Source of the DNA: an uncultured Acidimicrobiales bacterium
Lineage (GTDB): Bacteria; Actinomycetota; Acidimicrobiia; Acidimicrobiales; SZUA-35
NCBI GenBank assembly: GCA_937922045.1
Contig: CAKZXA010000076.1
Coordinates: 29,649 to 93,648, forward strand
Reading direction: 5' to 3'
DNA: 64,000 nt
In this document: piece by piece, positions 17,301-25,600 of the stretch
Numbering within the stretch: the first letter of the stretch is position 1
How the letters are laid out: each line of letters opens with the position of its first letter
Position numbers and translations under genes: made by a program
Notes under the pieces: model-generated
Database searches by the model: none
Told to the model about the DNA's origin: nothing
The model's input: the letters and a program-made list of their open reading frames with translations, nothing else

Positions 17301-19656
17301 CACACCTCAACCTGTTCCTGAACCTGTTCCTGCCCCGCTCGCCGTAGCGGCCCCAACAACTGATCGGACCCAACCCATGGTCACGAGCCAAACCTCTGTC
17401 CCTGTACCCGCCGCCGTCCATGCCAACGGTGCTGCCCCGAGCACCGGGGTTCTCGCTGCCTACCAGTCGGTACAAGAACACACCGCTGAGGCCCACGCCG
17501 AGTATCTCCGCTCCACTGCCCTGGCCCACACCGCCTTCATGACCGCTGCCCAGCAAGGCCTCGCGGTTCTTGGCCAGCTTGCAGGTGGCTCCGGCGCGGC
17601 ACCCCCCACCGTTCCCGCACCACCGCCCCTCGCCCCCGTAATCTCTCCTGCACCTCCACCAACACCTGCACCAACACCTCCCCCGGCTCCGGTCCACGTT
17701 CCAGTTCCCCCTCCACGTCCCTCGGCTCCGGTTGCGGCATCCGCCCCGGCGCCGACGGTCGCTGCCGCCCCGGCGCCTCTCACACCCACACCTGTACCCG
17801 CACCTGTCATCTCTGCACCAGCGCCTTTACCGATCGCCACTCCGGCGCCTAGCGGACAAGCGTTGACCTCCGACGAACTTATGGCGCTGCTGTTGTCGGT
17901 GGTTGCCGACAAGACCGGGTATCCATCGGAGATGTTGACGATGGAGATGGAACTCGAAGGTGACCTCGGTATCGACTCCATCAAGCGGGTCGAGATCCTT
18001 AGCGCCATGCAGGACGAGGTCCCGACGTTACCCGAGGTCGATACGTCTGTGATGGCAGAGCTGATAACGCTCGGCCAGATCGTCGACTACATGTTCGGCC
18101 AAATCAAGGGAGGTGACACGCCCCCTTTTGATGGTGGGGCAACCGCCCCCGCTGCCATCATGTCTACTGCCGTCACGCCCGCTCCGCTCGGCCGGTTCCG
18201 ACTCCGCTCTGTGGCGGCGCACGCAAGCGGCGAACCGCTGCCGGGCCTCCGAGGTTCAACCATCGCCGTCGTCGACGACGGTACCGGCATAGCTCCAGCC
18301 CTCGCCACCTTGCTCGTGGCCGCAGGCATCTCCGCCACCGTGGCCGAAACGGTCGACAACTCGGTCGATGGGGCCATCTTCCTCGGAGGCCTCCGGCCAA
18401 TCGCAACAGTCGACGACGCGTTGGCGGTGAACCGTCAGGCCTTCGTCATCGCTCGGTCACTAGCAACGGGTCCTAAACCGGCGCGCCTACTCGTCACCGT
18501 GTCCGATCTCGGAGGCGACTTCGGCATCGGTAAACCCAACCACCTTCATGCCTGGAGTGCTGGGCTCACAGCACTCATCCGAACCGCAGCGATCGAGTGG
18601 CCAGATGCCAGCCTGCGGGCCATTGACATCGACCATGCCGATAGCGACGCTGGCGCCATCGCCGCGGCGATCGCTGAAGAGTTGCTCACCGGGGGCACCG
18701 AGCTCGAGATCGGTCTCGCGGCCGACGGCAGGCGGACGACGCTGCAAAGCGAACCAGCGGCCGTCTCGGTGGGATCGTGCCCACTAGGCGCCTCCGACGT
18801 CGTGGTCGTGTCGGGAGGTGGCCGAGGTGTCACCGCCGCCACAATGATCGAACTGGCCCGGGCATCGGGCGCAACCTTCGTACTGCTCGGACGGTCAGCG
18901 CTGGCCGACGAGCCTCCATCTTGCGCAACCGCCACCAACGATGCCGAGCTCAAGAAGGTCTTGCTCGCGGAGGCAACCGCCTCAGACACACCCATCACGC
19001 CGCCAGAGTTGGCTCGCCGATCCTCACAGATCCTGGCGGCCCGGGAGGTTCGCCAAACGCTGGCCGCCATCGAGGAAACCGGTGGACGGGCGCACTACGT
19101 CCCCGTCGACATCACCGATCGCGAGGCTGTCGCGACGACGTTGGACTCGGTGCGAGCGGAACGAGGACCGATCACCGCTGTCGTCCACGGCGCTGGCGTG
19201 CTCGCCGACAAGCTGATCGCCGACAAGTCTGACGCCGCCTTCGCCTCCGTTTTCGACACAAAGGTTCTCGGCCTTCGAGTGCTACTCGACACGACTCGCC
19301 ACGATTCGTTGAAGGTGCTGTGCCTGTTCTCATCGGTCGCAGCCCGCACGGGGAACCGAGGCCAGGTCGACTACGCAATGGCCAACGAAATCTTGAACAA
19401 GGTCGCAGTCGCAGAGCACGTTCGCCGAGGGTCGGGTTGTGTCGTCAAATCATTCGGGTGGGGGCCCTGGGATGGCGGCATGGTCAGCCCCTCGCTCAAG
19501 GCTCACTTCGAGGCGATGGGCACAACGCTCATCCCTCTCGATGCTGGATCTCGCATGCTGGTCGACGAGCTCTCAAGCCCGCAGACCGATGAGGTCGAAC
19601 TCGTTATCGGTGGCGGCGTGCTCCCAGCCAGCATCGTGACTTCCGGGCATTCGTGA
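14377..19656 (+). CDS. pfaA: PUFA-synthase-like megasynthase: KS-AT-ACP-KR (PfaA type)
   Basis: 1759 residues. Domains in order: ketosynthase, residues about 8-460, with Cys211 in DAACASSFSAL, and His in EAHGTGT and GHTKAAAG; malonyl/acyl transferase, about 570-880, with VFPGQGSQYLHMG and Ser676 in GHSFGE; an Ala/Pro-rich linker about 960-1150; one acyl carrier protein with the phosphopantetheine serine near residue 1199 (LGIDSIKRVEI); then a ketoreductase region from about 1475 (VVVSGGGRGV) to FSSVAARTGNRGQVDYAMANE near 1660. Only one ACP is present, where marine PUFA synthases have tandem arrays of several, and there is no C-terminal dehydratase. TTG 14377 is the only start before the KS. 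Works with the next protein, PfaD and the PPTase in iterative chain building in the cytoplasm. Confidence 0.92.
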   Translation: MHHNHDSKRPPIAVVGVSALFPGSVDSTGFWDDILRGTDRMSAVPASHWLIDDHYDPDMLAPDKTYGRRGGFLDPIDLDLMKFGIPPVAVPTTDTAQLLALIVAQRVLDDAVTGQFTELDRTRASVILGVTSGQELLGAMASRMNRPMWLQGMRRAGVPEDVALEACEQIADLHPAWQESTFPGLLGNVVAGRIANRLDLGGTNCVTDAACASSFSALSMGVNELYLGDSDLVIAGGVDTMNDIFMYMCFSKTPALSPSEDIRPFSDKADGTMLGEGIGMVALKRLEDAERDGNHIYCIVNAVGASSDGRSKSVYAPVSEGQARALTNTYAKAGYQPDTVELVEAHGTGTVAGDAAEFGGLELAFDRSGRVDRQWCSLGSVKSQIGHTKAAAGAAGLVKVIMALHHKVLPQTAKIDQPNPKLDLEASPFHLNTMTRPWVRGSNHERRGSVSSFGFGGSNFHVAMSEYVGSGVRAPRLRTTDAELVVLQGTDGSDIMAQAREHLAACSAGGYLAWLAHSTQAAYDPSANARLALVAVDATDLETKLGAAIDRIAADPAAAFSTPTRVHYGLGAHRGDVAFVFPGQGSQYLHMGSGLATHFDQAIKPWNVAADLDGDGDTLQGVVFPVPRFEENAAEQQAERLTATRWAQPAIGATSLSYLRMLRQIGLEAAHVGGHSFGEITALHAAGVFSEVDMLRVARRRGELMAEAAQTPGSMTAVAATIDEVRTLVQQSGIDVVVANHNHHGQVVLSGPTTAIDEVEGVLGSAGLTFKRLPVATAFHSPVVSAASGAFTRSLDSISVEPATIPVYANETAAVYPIGGAEVRNQLGRQLANPVRFVEMIQAMHDNGARTFVEVGPGSTLTGLVDRILDESDYSAIALDKKKASGLGAFLGGLAQLAARGVAMDLGSLWKEYADVENPAEVVAPKLTIAINGANHGKPYPPADLGELVGPNVTAPKTIASHDPPTPPAPAPTPVTPQPVPEPVPAPLAVAAPTTDRTQPMVTSQTSVPVPAAVHANGAAPSTGVLAAYQSVQEHTAEAHAEYLRSTALAHTAFMTAAQQGLAVLGQLAGGSGAAPPTVPAPPPLAPVISPAPPPTPAPTPPPAPVHVPVPPPRPSAPVAASAPAPTVAAAPAPLTPTPVPAPVISAPAPLPIATPAPSGQALTSDELMALLLSVVADKTGYPSEMLTMEMELEGDLGIDSIKRVEILSAMQDEVPTLPEVDTSVMAELITLGQIVDYMFGQIKGGDTPPFDGGATAPAAIMSTAVTPAPLGRFRLRSVAAHASGEPLPGLRGSTIAVVDDGTGIAPALATLLVAAGISATVAETVDNSVDGAIFLGGLRPIATVDDALAVNRQAFVIARSLATGPKPARLLVTVSDLGGDFGIGKPNHLHAWSAGLTALIRTAAIEWPDASLRAIDIDHADSDAGAIAAAIAEELLTGGTELEIGLAADGRRTTLQSEPAAVSVGSCPLGASDVVVVSGGGRGVTAATMIELARASGATFVLLGRSALADEPPSCATATNDAELKKVLLAEATASDTPITPPELARRSSQILAAREVRQTLAAIEETGGRAHYVPVDITDREAVATTLDSVRAERGPITAVVHGAGVLADKLIADKSDAAFASVFDTKVLGLRVLLDTTRHDSLKVLCLFSSVAARTGNRGQVDYAMANEILNKVAVAEHVRRGSGCVVKSFGWGPWDGGMVSPSLKAHFEAMGTTLIPLDAGSRMLVDELSSPQTDEVELVIGGGVLPASIVTSGHS

Positions 19657-19669
19657 CGAGGGCTTATCC

Positions 19670-22600
19670 GTGACATCGTTTCCCCCAATCGCCATCGTTG
19701 GCCGAGCCTGCCTCCTACCGGGAGCTTCGAATCCCGACGAACTTTGGCAGGCGGTCGTCGAGGGCCGCGACCTTGTGACTCGCGTTCCGCACGATCGATG
19801 GGGCATCGCGCCCAACGACGTTCTGTGCGAAGGCCCGGCCGACAGCGCCGACCGCACATGGTCCGATCGCGGCGGCTACGTGCAGGGATTCGAATCACTC
19901 TTCGATCCGGAGGGTTTCGCCATTAGCGCCGAGGAGATCCGATCCCTCGACCCGGTCTTCCAATGGACGTTCCATACCGCCAGAGCAGCTCTCCAAGACG
20001 CTGGCCATGCCGACGCCGATCCGCAACGCTTCGGCGCTGTGCTCGGCAACCTGTCGTTTCCGTCGGCCGGTATGGCTGCCTTCGTCGAAGCGACAACGAT
20101 CGCCCGTGTTGCCGGCTATGGTCCTGACGCGCTGGCCGCCGCCAACGTCGCACCGGCCGATCCCCGCAACCGCTTTACCTCCGGGCTGCCCGCACTTCTT
20201 CTGGAGCGTGCCCTTGGGCTCGGCGGCGGCGCTTACGCGCTCGATGCTGCCTGTGCCAGCAGCTTGTACGCCATCAAGCTCGCCTGCGACCGCCTTCACG
20301 ATGGCGACGCCGACCTCATGCTCGCAGGCGCCGTCAACTGCGCCGATGATCTCTGCATCCATCTCGGCTTCTCAGCCCTGACCGCGATGAGCCGCACCGG
20401 CCAATCGCGCCCATTTCACGCCGACGCCGATGGCCTCGTCCCGGCAGAGGGCTGCGCCTTCGTGGCCCTGCGACGCCTCGATGACGCCATGCGGGACGGT
20501 GATGTCATCCACGGAGTCATCCGCAGCGTAGGACTCTCGAACGACGGGCGAGGGCGCGGGATGCTCGTACCGTCGAGCGACGGCCAGGTACGGGCCATGA
20601 GCGCCGCTCTCCGCATCGCTCGGCTCGAGGCGGTCGACGTTTCCCTGCTCGAGTGCCATGCAACCGGCACCGTGGTCGGAGACGCTACCGAGATTCGTTC
20701 GTCGGCATCTGTCTATGAAGGCTGCGAGGGCCTGCCGATTGGCTCCCTGAAGTCAAATACCGGTCACCTCATCACCGCGGCCGGTGTTGCTGGTCTCATC
20801 AAGGTGATCGAGGCGATGCGGCACGAAGTCCGGCCGCCGACTATTCATGCCGACGAGCCCATCGCCGATCTTGAGGCCTCGCCATTCCGCCTCCTGACGC
20901 AGGCTGAACCCTGGGATCGAAGCACCATCCGCGACGGCGTGCTTCGGGCTGGCGTGTCGGCCTTCGGCTTCGGCGGCAACAACGCTCACCTGCTTGTGGA
21001 AGAACCAACGCCGGTCGGCTCACCGGCAGCGCCACCGCCGGTACCACCGCCGATGCCAGGCTTGGGGGTGCCGATCGCGATCGTCGGTATCGGCGTAACT
21101 GCGGCATCAGCGGTCGGACGCCAGGCCTTTACTGAAACGCTTCTGACCAACGTTTCGTGCCTCGATGAGAACGGCGTGGGAACGATGCCACCGGTCTCGC
21201 TCGACCTCGCCGTGCAGAAGTTCCCGCCCAACGATCTCGACAAGACGCTGGTCCAGCAACTCGCCATGTTGCAGGTCACCCACGAGGCGGTCGCTGATAC
21301 CCCGACCCTCCGTCCGGCGTCGACCGGCGTTTACGTTGGTATGGGGACCGATGCTGAGGCCGCTCGCTTCGGTGTTCGCTGGCGCTTGGCGACTCGCGGC
21401 ATTGCCTGGGGCCAATCCGGCGAGTGGATCGCCGATGCTCGTGACCATGTGGGCCCTGTGCTCGATGCACCGGCGGTGCTCGGCACGATGCCGAATATCG
21501 TGGCCAATCGTCTGAACAGCCAGTTCGACTTTGCCGGACCGAGTTTCACGGTGAGTTCAGAAGAACACAGTGGGCTCGATGCGTTCCGTATAGCGACAAG
21601 AGCGCTCAAGGCACGTGAACTCGATGCCGCCATTGTTGGTGCTGTCGACCTGTCGTGCGAGCCCATTCACCGGGCGGCGGCAGCAAGCTGTCTCCATGAT
21701 GATCGCCAAACTCCCGGTGACGCGGCTGTAGCGATCGTCCTCAAACGGCTCGATGACGCCGAACGAGACGGTGACACCATCTACGCGCTTGTTCCCGGCG
21801 GCCGCCATGACGAGCATGGGGTTCGCCAAGACGACCGCCCCGACCTGACGCTCGGACTCAGCGCCACGGCCACGAGTATTGTCAAACAGTTTGGCCACGC
21901 CCATGCCGCCAGCGGACTGGTCCATACAGCGGCCGCTGCGATCCTTCTGCACCATCGCACCGGACTGGGGAACGTACCGTTGCTCGCCTCGAATCCAGCG
22001 AGTGGTAGCGGACTCCCCGATGGTGCCGGCCCCCGTACCATCGCTGTCGAAGTCGACGCGATGGAAGGCGTCGCCGCCCGGTCACTACTGCTGGTCGAGG
22101 CGAGTAGACACCCCGGGCCAGGCCGCACGAACGCACCCCGTCTCCACATCTTTTCCGGAGCGGATGATGCTGCCGTGCTCAGGAGCCTCGATGCAGGCGA
22201 CGAGACCAACATTGGACCTGCCCGGCTGGTGATCGTTGCCGACGGGGATGACCAATTGCGCCAGCGAACCGCTCGGGCGCGACGCCACATCGAGGACGGC
22301 CACCCTCCGGGGGAGGGAGTACGGTTCCAACGACAACCTCTCGAAGGCGAGCTGGCTTTCGTGTTCACAGCAGCCGGTGCCGCCTACGCCGGCATGGGCG
22401 CTCAACTCCTGCGAGCGATTCCGGAGTGCGCTGACGTCGTCGCTGAATCATTCCCGCTTGGAGAAACCGCCTCGTGGGTATACGGCGATCCTCACTATGA
22501 GCCAACACCGAGCGACTTCCTTTGGGGCACATCATTGTTGAGCTCCGCGCACACACATCTCACCCGTCAGATACTCGCTCTGAAGCCGACCGCAGCCATC

Positions 22601-25600
22601 GGGTATTCGTCGGGCGAGAGCAACAGTCTCTTCGCTTTCGGCATCTGGTCTGATCGCGCCGCCATGCGATCCGAGATCGTTGCCAGTGGAATGATGGATC
22701 GGGAACTGGGCATCGATTTCACCGCCGTGGCCCGAGCATGGGGTGAACTATCAGCCAGCTGGGCGATGTGGAACGTCCTTGCCCCGATCGACGATGTGAG
22801 GGGAGCCATCGCCGACGAAGATCGGGTGCACCTCGCCATCATCAACACGCCCAACGACTCGATCATCGGCGGCGAGAGCGAAGCCTGTGAACGAGTGATC
22901 GAGTCGCTCGGTCGGCGCCGATGCCGTCTCGTGTCGTACAACCTTGCCTGCCACGTACCCGAGGTTCGCCACGGCTTCCATCAACCCTGGCTCGACGTTC
23001 ACACCCGCACCGTCACCCCAATGCCCGGCATTCGGCACTACTCCAACGGCACGAACGGTGCCTACAACGTAAGCACAAGGGCCTGCGCCGAAGCCATCAC
23101 CCACCAGGCGGAAAACACCGTCAACTTCCCGGCTACGATCGAAGCCGCCTATGCCGACGGTGTCCGCATCTTCGTCGAACACGGCCCAGCTGGGGCCTGC
23201 ACGAACTTCATCGCTGAGATCCTCGGGGATCGTGACCACCTGGCTATCCAGCTCGACCGACGCGACAAGAACCTCGAACAGATCTTCGAGGTGGCTGCGG
23301 CTCTGGTCGCGGCTGGGGTTGAGGTAGACCACCAGGCTCTGAGCGCCCGGCTGACCAGAGCGCGCCCAACCGAGCGCACCCCCGCTGAGCTCACCACGAA
23401 CCGCTCCCGAACGTTCGCCGCACATCCAGAACCCGCGACCCTTCCGCCTCGTAACGATCAGATTGCGAGTCCCTGCACCGTGCCGTCGACAGATACACCT
23501 CCGACAGACACGCCGCGTCAGCGAATGGCCCCGGCACCATGGCTACCTCCGGTTGGAACAGCCGAAACCGGTGCTCCGTTGGCACAAGTGCTAAACGCTC
23601 ATTCCTCTGACGCCAACCCAGATCACCTGGCCCAACAAATCCATGCGAATTTCATGGAGATGGTGGCGCTCCACGACGGCTTCATCCAGCAACGAGCAGT
23701 CCTCCATAACCAGTTCCTCGACGGGCAGTTCGCTGAAGCTCACGCCTTGTCGGCTACCGAGTCGGCCACTATCCCTGCACCGCCTCCGGACGAGCAGGCC
23801 GCCGGAGAACCAAACGCTGGCCCTGGCAACGTCCACTGGGACAAGCGACAGTTGGAGATCCACTCCTCCGGTACCATCTCGGAGCTGTTCGGCCCGCTTT
23901 TCGAGCCCCAGGACGGACGGGTCATTCAGTGTCGTATGCCGGAGCCGCCGTTGCTCCTCGCTGATCGCGTCGTCGGCATCGACGCCACCCCAGGCGTGTT
24001 GGGCACCGGCACCATCTGGACCGAAACCGACGTCGTCGCCGATGCCTGGTATCTCAACGACGGCTACATGCCGACGGGCTTCATGATCGAATCGGGCCAG
24101 GCCGACCTGATGCTGATTAGCTACATGGGCATCGATCTGATCAGCGGCGACGACCGGGCCTACCGCCTGCTCGGCTGCACGCTCACCTACCACGGCGATC
24201 TGCCCACCGCAGGCGACACCCTCGAGTACGAGATCCGGATCACCGGCCACGCGAAACACGGTGATGTTCGGTTGTTCTTCTTCGAGTACGACTGCCTCGT
24301 CGATGGCCAACCCCGTCTCACCGTTCGAGACGCCCAGGCCGGTTTCTTCAACCGCCAGGAACTCGCCGACGCTCTCGGCGTCTTGTGGACACCCGAGGCA
24401 GCCGCGGGCGAGCTCGATCCGGATGCGCGGGTCGATCCCCCGGCAATTCCGAGCACCAAGTCCGCCTTCTCCGAGACCGAAGTGATCGCCTTCAGCGAAG
24501 GTCGTATCGTCGACTGCTTCGGGCCAGCCTTCGCGTGGGCTCATACCCACACCCGCACACCCAAGATCCAGTCTGGCGACCAGCTGTTCATCGATGAGAT
24601 AACGACCTTCGACCCGACAGGCGGGCCGTGGGGGCGCGGCTTCATGCGATGTGAGACCAGCATCGCCGATGACGCCTGGTTCTTTGATGGACACTTCAAG
24701 AACGACCCGTGCATGCCCGGCAACTTCATGGTGGAGGCCTGTATCGAAGCACTGTCCTTCTACCTCGCGGCCATGGGCTTCACCATGAAGCTCGACGGGT
24801 GGCGCTTCCAGCCGCTGCCTGGGCAACCGTTCGAACTCAAATGTCGCGGGGAGATCAACCCTCGAACCGACCGTGTCGTGTACGAAGTCAATGTCGAGGA
24901 GGTCTGGAACGGCCCGCACCCGACGGTGATCGCCGATGTCGTTGGGTTCGTCGACGGCCACGCTGCCTTCCACGCCCACCGGATTGGCGTGGAGCTCACA
25001 CCAAGCTGGCCGCTAACCTCGATGGCTGAACTCTACGAGGGCGTCGTTGAGCCGGTGAATGTTGCCACCGACAGCGAAGGCTTCGCTTTCGATTGGAAGG
25101 CAATGATCTCCTGTGCTTGGGGGCGACCTTCGGAAGCCTTCGGCTCGATGTATTCGATGTTCGACGGCACCCGCCGGTCGCCCCGACTTCCCGGACCGCC
25201 CTATCACTTCATTAGCCGGGTCACGCAGATCGAGGGTGACCTCGATGTCTGCACCGCCGGCATGAAGATCGTCTGCGAGTACGACATCCCTGACGACGCC
25301 TGGTACTTCGATGAGAACGGGGCGGAGACGATGCCGTTCGCCGTGTTACTTGAGGCTGCGCTCCAGCCATGTGGCTGGGTGGCCTCGGCCGTCGGGTCGG
25401 CAACGGCGATCGATGACGACATGCTGTTCCGCAATCTCGACGGCACCGGCACCGTCACCGGCGAGCTCACCCGCACCGACGGCACCCTGACTACCCAGGT
25501 CGAACTCACCGGTGTCTCTCGCGCCGGGGGCATGGTCATCGAGGAGTTCGCCGTTGAGTGTTTTCTCGGCGACCGGTCGGTCTACACGATGACGACGGTC

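Noticed and set aside
16756..17697. 313-codon minus-strand frame rich in Gly/Arg
   Set aside because: Antisense shadow of the AT domain and Ala/Pro linker of the PfaA-type protein; composition mirrors that linker.
23591..24979. 462-codon minus-strand frame
   Set aside because: Antisense to the hotdog domains of the giant lipid synthase; no domain features of its own.
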